DNA of 64,000 nt, from assembly GCF_017639205.1 (NCBI RefSeq), contig NZ_CP071139.1, positions 6,385,501 to 6,449,500 of the forward strand, written 5' to 3'. The DNA comes from Streptomyces nojiriensis. Lineage in GTDB: Bacteria; Actinomycetota; Actinomycetes; Streptomycetales; Streptomycetaceae. Both the position numbers and the translations under genes were made by a program. The notes beneath the pieces were generated by a model. That model was not told the DNA's origin, did no database searches, and saw nothing but the letters and a program-made list of their open reading frames with translations. This document shows, one piece after another, positions 51,055 to 59,217 of the stretch. Within the stretch, counting starts at the first letter, position 1; each line of letters opens with the position of its first letter.

Positions 51055-51606
51055 TTAGCGGTTCATCAAGTGCGGCTCGAGCTTCACGGGGTACCCCTTG
51101 AATCCCATGTAGAGTCGGACGATGACCCGTACGTCTGTCTCGGCGGCTGGTGTATGCGCCATTTCTCCTCGGTGATCGTAGGTGGTTGCTTGGATGTTCT
51201 CACCCGGCCAAGTCATCTGTAGGAGCTTATACTCGCCCGGACCCAGAACGAAGGGGTCGAGGTTCTCTGCCTTCACGTTTGGGTACAGGTTGAATGGGCG
51301 ATCCTTTGGGCCCCCCTCTACGGTTGGGCGGAGGACGCCGAGAAATACCTTTCGGATGCTGGCCGGCGAGCCGCCCTTGTTTGCTAGGCGGACATAGACA
51401 TTCTGATCGTCGCGTTCCGCCACGACGTCGAGCTTTGCGCCTGACAGCCAGCGCACAACGATTGGCACGAAGATCGTCGCGAAGGCGGCTAGTGCGGTCG
51501 CGAAGATGGACCAGTTTGCCAGGTTGGCTAGCCACCCTGGAGGTACGTCCTCGATCCGAACTGGCACTGTTGGCAATTCGGACGGGGTGACAAATGGGGT
51601 CAGCAT
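51055..51606 (-). CDS. Membrane-anchored protein with extracytoplasmic-like beta domain
   Basis: 183 residues from ATG 51606, eight bases after the stop of the upstream gene. One membrane helix (about 26-52, ANLANWSIFATALAAFATIF) follows a short hydrophilic start. The rest (LDVVAERDDQNVYVRLANKG, GPGEYKLLQMTWPGENIQAT) is beta-rich. The family is not recognised. It is probably co-expressed with the Cys-rich gene 51615-52280. Confidence 0.55.
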   Translation of the reverse strand: MLTPFVTPSELPTVPVRIEDVPPGWLANLANWSIFATALAAFATIFVPIVVRWLSGAKLDVVAERDDQNVYVRLANKGGSPASIRKVFLGVLRPTVEGGPKDRPFNLYPNVKAENLDPFVLGPGEYKLLQMTWPGENIQATTYDHRGEMAHTPAAETDVRVIVRLYMGFKGYPVKLEPHLMNR

Positions 51607-51614
51607 CTGACGGC

Positions 51615-52280
51615 TCAATCCTGAGTCATGCACACGCAGACATTGGAGCAATGCGGATCGCGATCCTCAACTTCGACTACCTGGCACGCTGATCCCTCTG
51701 GGCAATCTGCGTTAACGCAGGCGTTGGAGGCGTCTTTGGGATTGCATTGAACGGGGTAGATAAACGGCCCCGCGGCCAGCCAGTCGAACTCAGACTCCCG
51801 AAGTGCTGGCTGGAGCTCGAAATTAACAATCTTGAGCGTCCATTGCTCTTTGATCATGGAACCTAGGCCGTAGACCATCAGTCGCGGCTGATCACTTCGG
51901 TCGTTCGGGTAGTTAACCAGACGAGTGAGTTCTTCATCCACGTAGCGGATCTCGCGCCACCGGTCTGCGACAAACCCCGTAGGTGCTGGCCGCGGTTGAA
52001 CCTCAAAGAAGTCCCGAGCAGGGTAAGCCGTCAGGCCGGCATTATTCAGAGCTCTGATGTCGTCTTCGCTGTCGCTCGGCAGGACAAAGCCTGCCGGAGG
52101 GGTAGGTGGGTCAGAATTCATCATGACATTGCAGCGAAGGACTTTGAGGAGACTTCCCAGATCCAGAAAATCTTGGCTTGCCATCAACTGATGAAGTGGG
52201 TCTTTGGAATCGAGAAAGTTATGCTTGGCGATGATGTTCGTCACGACGAGCTCCTCTCTAGCCGGAGCCACTAGCATCAC
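51615..52280 (-). CDS. Hypothetical protein with Cys-rich C-terminus
   Basis: 221 residues; the start is GTG 52280 or the adjacent ATG 52277. The main body is soluble (VVTNIIAKHNFLDSKDPLHQ, DRWREIRYVDEELTRLVNYP). The last 45 residues hold seven cysteines (VQCNPKDASNACVNADCPEG, then CSNVCVCM), probably a metal or disulfide knot. The family is not recognised. It is the last cargo gene before the integrase and is transcribed in the same direction as it. Confidence 0.55.
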   Translation of the reverse strand: MMLVAPAREELVVTNIIAKHNFLDSKDPLHQLMASQDFLDLGSLLKVLRCNVMMNSDPPTPPAGFVLPSDSEDDIRALNNAGLTAYPARDFFEVQPRPAPTGFVADRWREIRYVDEELTRLVNYPNDRSDQPRLMVYGLGSMIKEQWTLKIVNFELQPALRESEFDWLAAGPFIYPVQCNPKDASNACVNADCPEGSACQVVEVEDRDPHCSNVCVCMTQD

Positions 52281-52403
52281 GCTGACGTGAACGAACTGCC
52301 CTTCCTGTGACCCATTCGAGCGATCGTGCTTGTTAGCTCGCCCCTGCGCCGGAAGTCGGTCCCCGACCAGGCGGTCCCGTGGATAGGCCCCCAGAGAGGG
52401 GCG

Positions 52404-53876
52404 CTAGAACTTCCACTTGATCTCTATCTTCTCCGGATCGAAGCGGTAGCCATTCCAGCGCTGCGTACCGGGTTGGCCGGGGTGGACGATGACCCGGTCG
52501 ACCACCAGGCGCAGGATGTTGCGCCGCCACTCCAACCCCGATGTCTCCCACGCGTCCCGGATCGTCTGTGTTGCTGGCAGGTGGGCGAGGGACGTCTCGC
52601 TCTGGTAGTGGCTCAAGGCTTCTCGGGCTTCCTGGACCGATGCTTCGGCGATGCCTTTGGCCTGGATGAACTGGTCACGGCTTAGTACGTCGGTGGCGTA
52701 GTCGGTGACCAGCTGGTCGAGCTTGCCCTTGCGCCGCTCAAACTCCTGCACCAGGTGGCGCACCTTGTCCTCATCTACCTTCGGGGAGAGGAACACGGCG
52801 ACCTTCGGATCGTCGAAGACATGCCAGACGGCCTGGGTCACCAGCAACTCGACAGGCTCGGCGATACGGAACGTCTTGCTGCACCCACTGGCGTTGCCGT
52901 AGTTGTCGTGAGGTCGGCATCGATACCGACGCTGCGACGGTCGGCCGCACTCCGGTCCCCGACCACCGCTGTACATCCGGGAACCACACCGGCCGCAGTA
53001 GATGAAGCCGGTGAGCAGGTACTTGCGTACGCCGGTCTGAGTCTTGGGCCAGCGCCACTCCTTGCTCAGGCGCTGCGCCTCCATGCGGTCCCACTGTTCG
53101 CGGGTGAGGATGGCCGGCCACTCCGCCGGATACTCCTGGCCCTCGTACTCCCGCACGCCGATGTTCCGCTTCTTCATGAACGTGCGCTGGAGGTTCTCGA
53201 TCCGCCATGGCTTGCCGGTGGCGGTCAGCACGCCTCTCTTATTGAGGTCTCGCGTGATGTCGCCGATGGACTCTCCAGCGATGAAGCGCCGGGCGCACTC
53301 CCGGATGACCCTGGCCTCTGACTCGCGGATGACCAGGCCGCCAGGTTCATAGCCAAAGGGCCGTCCGCCGCCGTGGACCTTCCCCTCTATAGCGCGGGCC
53401 CTCTGCTTGCGCTTGATGCGCTTGGAGAGGCGAGCCGCCTCCAGCATGGCGTTGTTGACCGCGTTGATCGCCGCGTGGATGCCTTCGGCGCTGTCGAGGT
53501 TGTAGCTGATGCCGTCGGTCGTCTGGATGCGCTGGAGCTTGGTCGTCTCGGCGAGCTTGATCAGCTCCAGCAGCTCTTCCAGCCGCCGGTACAGCCGAGG
53601 CATCTCCGTGATCAGGATGATGTTGACCTGGCCCTGCCTGATGGCGCGCAGCAGCAGGTCGTAATGCTCACGGGGCTTCTTCGAGTACTTCGAGGCGCTG
53701 ATGTCGTTGTCGGGGAAGATCCCGACCACCGGCCAGGTGTTCTCGTCCGCGTAGTCGCGGCACTCGCTGACCTGGATGGAGACGTTCTCGCTGAGCCCTC
53801 GTCGGTCGCGGCTCAAGCGGGCGTAGATGGCTGTGTTCCAGGCTCCTCGGGGGGAGGTAGGGGCTATATCGGACAT
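52404..53876 (-). CDS. int: Large serine integrase (element integrase)
   Basis: 490 residues, MSDIAPTSPRGAWNTAIYAR. The catalytic domain has nucleophile Ser22 in YARLSRDRRGLSE, NDISASKYSKKPREHYDLLL and ITEMPRLYRRLEEL. The recombinase domain has ECARRFIAGESIGDITRDLN, the zinc ribbon CGRCGSRM with a later Cys, then a coiled coil. It lies 108 bases from the right attachment half-site, reading inwards, as in most serine-integrase elements, so it is the best candidate for the enzyme that integrated the island into comM. Confidence 0.92.
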   Translation of the reverse strand: MSDIAPTSPRGAWNTAIYARLSRDRRGLSENVSIQVSECRDYADENTWPVVGIFPDNDISASKYSKKPREHYDLLLRAIRQGQVNIILITEMPRLYRRLEELLELIKLAETTKLQRIQTTDGISYNLDSAEGIHAAINAVNNAMLEAARLSKRIKRKQRARAIEGKVHGGGRPFGYEPGGLVIRESEARVIRECARRFIAGESIGDITRDLNKRGVLTATGKPWRIENLQRTFMKKRNIGVREYEGQEYPAEWPAILTREQWDRMEAQRLSKEWRWPKTQTGVRKYLLTGFIYCGRCGSRMYSGGRGPECGRPSQRRYRCRPHDNYGNASGCSKTFRIAEPVELLVTQAVWHVFDDPKVAVFLSPKVDEDKVRHLVQEFERRKGKLDQLVTDYATDVLSRDQFIQAKGIAEASVQEAREALSHYQSETSLAHLPATQTIRDAWETSGLEWRRNILRLVVDRVIVHPGQPGTQRWNGYRFDPEKIEIKWKF

Positions 53877-53961
53877 GGTGCACTCTCCAGTGGAGCATGA
53901 GCGACGCTCCTGGGGAAGTGCTGACCTGGGACTTTCGTGCCTTGGGGTAGGCGCTTCTAGC

Positions 53962-54010
53962 GGGTGCCTTCCCCGTCAGTTGCAGAGGCCGCGGAGTTCC
54001 ACAGCCGGGC
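53962..54010 (+). other. attR junction
   Basis: The element half-site GGGTGCC...CCCCGTCAGTTGCA (53962-53984) precedes GA (53985-53986), then comM resumes (GGCCGCGGAGTTCCACAGCC). Joined with the attL half-site it gives a symmetric attP with a GA centre. The host attB is read as CTCTTCCTGGAC-GA-GGCCGC across the Walker B codons. Confidence 0.85.
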
Positions 54011-54623
54011 GCTGGACGCGCTGCGCCAGCCCCTCGAATCGGGGCACGTGGTCATCGCCCGTGCCGCCGGGGTGGTAAGGCTGCCCGCCCGGTTCCTCAT
54101 GGTGCTCGCCGCCAACCCGTGCCCGTGCGGGCGCCACACCCTGCACGGAGCCGGCTGTGAATGCCCGCCTTCGGTGATCCGCCGTTACCAGGCGCGGCTG
54201 TCCGGGCCGTTGCTCGACCGGGTGGACTTAAGGGTGGAGGTCGAACCGGTGACCCGCTGCGACCTGCTGGGGCAGGGCGGCCGCGGGGAATCCACCGCGG
54301 TGGTCGCCGACCGGGTGCGCCAAGCCCTGGAGCGCGCCGCGGCCCGGCTCGCCGACACGCCCTGGCGGCTCAACTCAGAGGTGCCCGGGCAGGAACTGCG
54401 CACCCGGTGGCAGGCCGGGCCCGGTGCGCTGGCCCCCGCCGAGCGCGATCTGGAACGGGGACTGCTCACCGCGCGCGGCCTGGACCGGGTGCTGCGGGTC
54501 GCCTGGACGGTGGCCGACCTGAGGGGGCGCGACCGGCCCGAGGCGCTGGACGTGGCCGTGGCCCTGGAGCTGCGGACCGGGATCGCCCGCGGGGCGATGT
54601 CGCTGCCGGGGGCCGGGACATGA
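53985..54623 (+). pseudogene. comM: comM 3' fragment
   Basis: Continues the comM frame from the Glu of Walker B (EAAEFHSRALDALRQPLESG) through the Mg-chelatase C-terminal domain (NPCPCGRHTLHGAGCECPPS, with the CxCG-type cysteines, then YQARLSGPLLDRVDL) to TGA 54621-54623. The fragment has an in-frame GTG in element DNA at 53964, but has lost Walker A and so cannot be active alone. The stop overlaps the dprA start, so dprA translation may be reduced or now driven from the element end. Confidence 0.92.
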
Positions 54624-55795
54624 CCGGCTCCGGGGACGCGGAACTGCTGGCGCGGGCGGCGCTCACCCGGGTGCTGGAGCCCGGCGACGCGCACGGCGGG
54701 CGGTGGCTGCGGGAGTTCGGCGCGGTGCGGCTGATGCGGCTGCTGACCGACCCCGGGGCGGAGCCCGACACGCCGACCGGGGTGGGGCCCGAGCGGCTCG
54801 CCGGGTACCGCAGACGGGCCGCGCTGGCCGACCCCGAGCGGGACCTCGCGGAGGCCGCCGAGGCGGGGGGCCGGTTCGTCCACCCGGGATCGACGCAGTG
54901 GCCGACCCAGCTCGACGACCTGGGCGACGAGCGGCCCGTCGGACTGTGGCTGCGGGGCCGGCCGAACCTGCGCACCTGGGCGCTGCGTTCGGTCTCCGTG
55001 GTCGGGGCCCGCGCCTGTACCCCGTACGGCGCGCACATGGCCCAGACCCTGGCCGCCGGACTGGCCGAGCGGGGCTGGGTCGTGGTGTCCGGCGCCGCGT
55101 TCGGGATCGACGGCGCCGCCCACCGGGGAGCCCTCGCCTCGGGCGGTGCGACCGTGGCGGTGCTGGCCTGCGGGGTGGACGTCGCCTATCCGCGCGGACA
55201 CGCCGGGCTGCTCGGCCGGATCGCCGCGCAGGGCCTGATCCTCGGGGAGCTGCCACCGGGCAGCCACCCGACCCCCAGCCGGTTCGTCCTGCGCAACCGG
55301 GTCATCGCCGCCCTCACCCGGGGCACGGTCGTCGTGGAGGCCGCGCACCGCAGCGGCTCCCTGGTCACGGCCCGCCGGGCGCAGCGCCTGGGGCGGCACA
55401 CGATGGGCGTCCCCGGGCCCGCCACCAGCGGGCTCTCCGCCGGGGTGCACGAACTGCTGCGGGGCGAGGCCGTGGTCGTCACCGACGCCGCGGAGGTGGT
55501 GGAGCTGGTCGGGGCCATGGGAGAGCTGGCTCCCGAGCGGCGCGGCCCGGTGCTCGCCCGGGACCTGCTGGACCCGGACACCGTCCGCGTGCTCGAAGCG
55601 CTGCCCGCCGGCCGCCCGGTGGGCGTGGCCGAGCTGGCACTTGCCTCCGGCACCGGCGCCGATGAAGTCATCGGCAGACTGTACGAACTTCACTCTCTGG
55701 GGTTCGTCGAACGGCAGGGCGACGGCTGGCAGTTGAGCAGACAAACGGCTGGAGGAGGCACACAAACCGGAGCTGCCCGGCGAGGCGGTCGTTGA
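54620..55795 (+). CDS. dprA: DNA-processing protein DprA
   Basis: 391 residues from ATG 54620 (ATGA overlap with comM). It has the Rossmann-fold DNA-binding core: ALRSVSVVGARACTPYGAHM, VVSGAAFGIDGAAHRGALAS, VLACGVDVAYPRGHAGLLGR, TPSRFVLRNRVIAALTRGTV and VEAAHRSGSLVTARRAQRLG. It has a C-terminal winged-helix-like end. It loads RecA on single-stranded DNA in transformation; in Streptomyces its role is less clear. It follows comM as in most bacteria. Confidence 0.95.
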   Translation: MTGSGDAELLARAALTRVLEPGDAHGGRWLREFGAVRLMRLLTDPGAEPDTPTGVGPERLAGYRRRAALADPERDLAEAAEAGGRFVHPGSTQWPTQLDDLGDERPVGLWLRGRPNLRTWALRSVSVVGARACTPYGAHMAQTLAAGLAERGWVVVSGAAFGIDGAAHRGALASGGATVAVLACGVDVAYPRGHAGLLGRIAAQGLILGELPPGSHPTPSRFVLRNRVIAALTRGTVVVEAAHRSGSLVTARRAQRLGRHTMGVPGPATSGLSAGVHELLRGEAVVVTDAAEVVELVGAMGELAPERRGPVLARDLLDPDTVRVLEALPAGRPVGVAELALASGTGADEVIGRLYELHSLGFVERQGDGWQLSRQTAGGGTQTGAARRGGR

Positions 55796-56004
55796 CCTGG
55801 GGCGTTCCGGTGAAAGAGTGAAAGCGATGAGAGACGCGGTCTTCCCGGTGGCGGTCACCGGGACCGAGCGCCAGGCGCCGGTCCCGGGGCGCACGCGCGA
55901 GTCCGGGCGCCTCCCGGCCCCCGCGCCATCCCGTACTCTTCGCGCACCGCGACACTCTCGTCACGCTACGCTCCCAAGGAATCCGGCTCCGGCAAAGGCG
56001 AAGC

Positions 56005-56841
56005 ATGCCCCAGCACACCTCAGGGTCCGACCGCGCTGCGGTGCCCCCCGCTGCCCGCGGCAGCGTGCGGTCCACCGCGCCCTCGTCCCTGGAGGTGCTG
56101 TGGCGCTCGTACAAGGAATCGGGTGACGAGCGGTTGCGGGAGCAGCTGATCCTGCACTACTCGCCCCTGGTGAAGTACGTGGCCGGCCGCGTCAGCGTGG
56201 GCCTGCCGCCCAATGTGGAGCAGGCCGACTTCGTCTCCTCCGGGGTCTTCGGGCTGATCGACGCCATCGAGAAGTTCGACATCGACCGGTCGATCAAGTT
56301 CGAGACGTACGCGATCACCCGGATCCGCGGCGCGATGATCGACGAGCTGCGGGCGCTGGACTGGATCCCCCGATCGGTCCGGCAGAAGGCGCGCGCCGTG
56401 GAACGGGCCTACGCCACGCTGGAGGCCCAGCTGCGGCGCACCCCGACGGAGAGCGAGGTCGCCCGGGAGATGGGGATCGGTGTGGAGGATCTCCACACCG
56501 TCTTCAGCCAGTTGTCGCTGGCCAACGTGGTCGCGCTGGAGGAGCTGCTGCACGTCGGCGGGGAGGGCGGCGACCGCCTCTCGCTGATGGACACCCTGGA
56601 GGACACCGCCGCCGACAACCCGGTGGCGGTGGCCGAGGACCGCGAGCTGCGGCGCCTGCTGGCGCGGGCCATCAACACGCTGCCCGAGCGGGAGAAGACC
56701 GTGGTGACCCTCTACTACTACGAGGGCCTCACGCTGGCCGAGATCGGCAACGTCCTCGGGGTCACCGAGAGCCGGGTCAGCCAGATCCACACCAAGTCAG
56801 TCCTGCAGTTGCGCGCGAAGTTGGCAGACGTGGGGCGGTGA
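56005..56841 (+). CDS. whiG: RNA polymerase sigma factor WhiG
   Basis: 278-residue FliA/WhiG-type sigma factor. Region 2 is LVKYVAGRVSVGLPPNVEQA and FETYAITRIRGAMIDELRAL; region 3 is RRTPTESEVAREMGIGVEDL; region 4 is LPEREKTVVTLYYYEGLTLA and VLGVTESRVSQIHTKSVLQL. WhiG controls early sporulation in aerial hyphae, acting through whiI and whiH. Length matches the Streptomyces orthologue. The gap 55796-56004 contains no other gene. Confidence 0.96.
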   Translation: MPQHTSGSDRAAVPPAARGSVRSTAPSSLEVLWRSYKESGDERLREQLILHYSPLVKYVAGRVSVGLPPNVEQADFVSSGVFGLIDAIEKFDIDRSIKFETYAITRIRGAMIDELRALDWIPRSVRQKARAVERAYATLEAQLRRTPTESEVAREMGIGVEDLHTVFSQLSLANVVALEELLHVGGEGGDRLSLMDTLEDTAADNPVAVAEDRELRRLLARAINTLPEREKTVVTLYYYEGLTLAEIGNVLGVTESRVSQIHTKSVLQLRAKLADVGR

Positions 56842-56869
56842 GCTTGCGCCACCTCCGTAGAGTGGATGC

Positions 56870-57451
56870 GTGCCCAGGATTCGAGCGGCCTCCGTGGCCG
56901 AGCACCGGTCGATGCAGCGCGGCGCCCTCTTGGACGCCGCGCGTTCCCTGCTGTCCGAAGGCGGGACGGAGGCGCTGACCTTCCCCGCCCTCGCGGAGCG
57001 GACCGGACTCGCCCGGTCCTCCGTGTACGAGTACTTCCGCTCCCGCGCCGCCGTGGTCGAAGAACTGTGCGCCGTGGACTTCCCCGTGTGGGCCGCCGAG
57101 ATCGAAGCGGCGATGGAGCAGGCGCAGTCGCCGGAGGCGAAGATCGAGGCCTACGTGCGCAGCCAGTTGGGGCTGGTGGGGGACCGGCGGCACCGGGCGG
57201 TCGTGGCCATCTCGGCCAGCGAGCTGGACGCGGGCGCGCGGGAGAAGATCCGTGCCGCCCACGGCGGGCTGGTGGCGATGATCGTCGAGGCGCTGAGCGG
57301 CCTGGGACACGCCGAGCCGCGGCTGGCCGCGATGCTGTTGCAGGGGGTCGTGGACGCCGCCGTGCGGCGGATCGAGCTCGGCGCGGCGGAGGATCCCGCC
57401 GTCGTGACGGAGGCCGCCGTCGCCATGGCCCTGCGGGGCGTCCGGGGCTGA
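56870..57451 (+). CDS. TetR/AcrR family regulator
   Basis: 193 residues from GTG 56870. The N-terminal TetR helix-turn-helix is LLDAARSLLSEGGTEALTFP and ALAERTGLARSSVYEYFRSR (about 18-58). The C-terminal helical ligand domain is unassigned. It lies 28 bases after whiG, so it may be co-transcribed with it. Target genes are unknown. Confidence 0.9.
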   Translation: MPRIRAASVAEHRSMQRGALLDAARSLLSEGGTEALTFPALAERTGLARSSVYEYFRSRAAVVEELCAVDFPVWAAEIEAAMEQAQSPEAKIEAYVRSQLGLVGDRRHRAVVAISASELDAGAREKIRAAHGGLVAMIVEALSGLGHAEPRLAAMLLQGVVDAAVRRIELGAAEDPAVVTEAAVAMALRGVRG

Positions 57452-57483
57452 GCCCCCGGGGCTCCGCCCCCAGACCCCGTGCC

Positions 57484-57951
57484 TCACCCGTCGGCGGGAA
57501 GTCCGGCCGGCAGCAGGCGGGGGGTCGGGCGCGGGAGGAGGGTCAGCGGGTTGAGGTAGGTCTCGCCCGCCAGGAGGCCCCAGTGCAGGCACGAAGCCGG
57601 GCAGTGCGAGCCCTCCGTCAGAACCGCCACCACCTGGCCCGCCACCACCTGCTCGCCCTCCGTGACCAGCGGCCGTACCGGCTCGTAGGTGGTGCGCAGC
57701 CCGTTCGGCAGGGCCAGCGAGAGCACGCCGCGCCCGGCGACGGGCCCGGCGTGGTGGACCCGGCCGGCCGCGACCGCCCGGAGCTCCGCGCCCACCGGCG
57801 CGGACAGGTCCACACCGCGGTGACCGGCCGCGTAGGGGGTCGGCGGCGGGTCCCACCAGCGGGCCACCGTCAGCGGAGCGGGCAGCGGGCGGACCCCGGG
57901 AAGGGCCGGCTGGGCCAGGGCCAGGAGCAGGCTGAGCAGCAAGGTCGTCAT
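57484..57951 (-). CDS. M23 family metallopeptidase
   Basis: 155 residues from ATG 57951. An N-terminal hydrophobic signal segment (MTTLLLSLLLALAQPALPGV) is followed by the LytM/M23 domain with HRGVDLSAPVGAELRAVAAG (zinc His and Asp) and LHWGLLAGETYLNPLTLL (His of the HxH-type motif). It is probably a secreted or membrane-linked peptidoglycan endopeptidase or amidase activator. It converges on the TetR gene and is divergent from rpsB. Confidence 0.88.
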   Translation of the reverse strand: MTTLLLSLLLALAQPALPGVRPLPAPLTVARWWDPPPTPYAAGHRGVDLSAPVGAELRAVAAGRVHHAGPVAGRGVLSLALPNGLRTTYEPVRPLVTEGEQVVAGQVVAVLTEGSHCPASCLHWGLLAGETYLNPLTLLPRPTPRLLPAGLPADG

Positions 57952-58200
57952 GGACCCCAGCGTCGCGCGCACGCCCGGGCCGCCGCCCCGGCCTGTGGAC
58001 GGCCGGGGCACTGTGGACAACGGCGTCACCCGGCATACCGCCGGGTCCCGTACACTTCTTGTGGCGATCCGGGTCACCGGGTCGACTTCGCACGCCCCGG
58101 CGCCAGGCTGAACAGCCAGGTGACAGCGTCTCTCGGTCCCTCATGGGGGCAGGGCGCGGTGGGGCGTCAGGAACCAAACCGAGAAACCAAGGAGATGGCC

Positions 58201-59082
58201 ATGGCCGTCGTCACGATGCGGGAGCTGCTGGAAAGCGGCGTCCACTTCGGTCACCAGACCCGCCGTTGGAACCCGAAGATGAAGCGCTTCATCTTCACGG
58301 AGCGCAACGGCATCTACATCATCGACCTGCTGCAGTCGCTGTCGTACATCGACCGCGCCTACGAGTTCGTGAAGGAGACCGTCGCGCACGGTGGCTCCAT
58401 CATGTTCGTCGGTACCAAGAAGCAGGCCCAGGAGGCCATCGCCGAGCAGGCGACGCGCGTTGGTATGCCGTACGTCAACCAGCGCTGGCTGGGTGGCATG
58501 CTCACCAACTTCTCCACCGTCTACAAGCGCCTTCAGCGTCTGAAGGAGCTTGAGGCGATCGACTTCGAGGACGTCGCCGCCTCGGGTCTCACCAAGAAGG
58601 AGCTCCTGGTCCTCTCCCGCGAGAAGACCAAGCTGGAGAAGACCCTCGGTGGTATCCGCGAGATGTCGAAGGTTCCCAGCGCCGTCTGGATCGTCGACAC
58701 CAAGAAGGAGCACATCGCCGTCGGTGAGGCGCGCAAGCTCCACATCCCGGTCGTCGCGATCCTCGACACCAACTGCGACCCCGACGAGGTCGACTACAAG
58801 ATCCCGGGCAACGACGACGCGATCCGTTCCGTCACCCTGCTCACCCGCGTGATCGCCGACGCCGTCGCCGAGGGCCTCATCGCCCGCTCCGGCGCTGCGA
58901 CCGGCGACTCGAAGCCGGGCGAGAAGGCCGCCGCCGAGCCGCTCGCCGAGTGGGAGCGCGACCTGCTCGAGGGTGACAAGAAGGCTGACGAGGCCCCGGC
59001 CGCCGACGCCGCCGAGGCTGCCCCGGCCGCCGAGGCTGTCGAGGCTGTCGAGGCCCCGGCCGCCGACGCCGAGCAGGCCTGA
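58201..59082 (+). CDS. rpsB: 30S ribosomal protein S2
   Basis: 293 residues from ATG 58201, seven bases after AAGGAG (58188-58193); the in-frame ATG 58195 is too close to that site. Signature MRELLESGVHFGHQTRRWNP and LGGMLTNFSTVYKRLQRLKE. The C-terminus is an Ala/Glu-rich extension (from about 245) typical of Streptomyces S2. The 249-base stretch upstream (57952-58200) should hold its promoter and leader; no gene is seen there. Confidence 0.97.
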   Translation: MAVVTMRELLESGVHFGHQTRRWNPKMKRFIFTERNGIYIIDLLQSLSYIDRAYEFVKETVAHGGSIMFVGTKKQAQEAIAEQATRVGMPYVNQRWLGGMLTNFSTVYKRLQRLKELEAIDFEDVAASGLTKKELLVLSREKTKLEKTLGGIREMSKVPSAVWIVDTKKEHIAVGEARKLHIPVVAILDTNCDPDEVDYKIPGNDDAIRSVTLLTRVIADAVAEGLIARSGAATGDSKPGEKAAAEPLAEWERDLLEGDKKADEAPAADAAEAAPAAEAVEAVEAPAADAEQA

Positions 59083-59094
59083 CCCACTGAGGGC

Positions 59095-59178
59095 GCCCGG
59101 CGTTCACCCGCCGGGCACTCGCAGTACGGACGATGACGGCGGGGGAGCCGCGCCACAAGCGCGGCGCCTCCGCCGTTC
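59095..59178 (+). terminator. Two hairpins between rpsB and tsf
   Basis: GCCCGGCG (59095-59102) with CGCCGGGC (59109-59116), then a second, longer stem around 59137-59178 (ACGGCGG... with ...CCGCCGT, inner GCCGCGC/GCGCGGC). They are likely attenuating or processing structures setting the S2 to EF-Ts ratio. Neither has a long T run. Confidence 0.55.
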
Positions 59179-59217
59179 ACCCGTAGATCTACGACTTCGA
59201 GAGAGAATCACAGACTC

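Larger units (their letters stand above)
8183..53984. mobile_element. 45.8 kb serine-integrase element inserted in comM
   Basis: Host sequence stops at GA 8183-8184 and resumes at GA 53985-53986; the two comM pieces join in frame. The element ends carry inverted half-sites expected of a serine integrase attP. A large serine integrase gene lies about 110 bases inside the right end. Contents are a transfer-like region with two TraG/VirD4-type ATPases, a second serine recombinase, several defence-type modules, a nucleotide-chemistry operon, and more AT-rich genes than the flanks. Whether it is one element or a fusion of two is open, because it carries two recombinases. Confidence 0.9.

Noticed and set aside
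8183..53984. tRNA gene as integration target of the island
   Set aside because: No tRNA-like sequence at either end; the comM halves and GA crossover explain both junctions.
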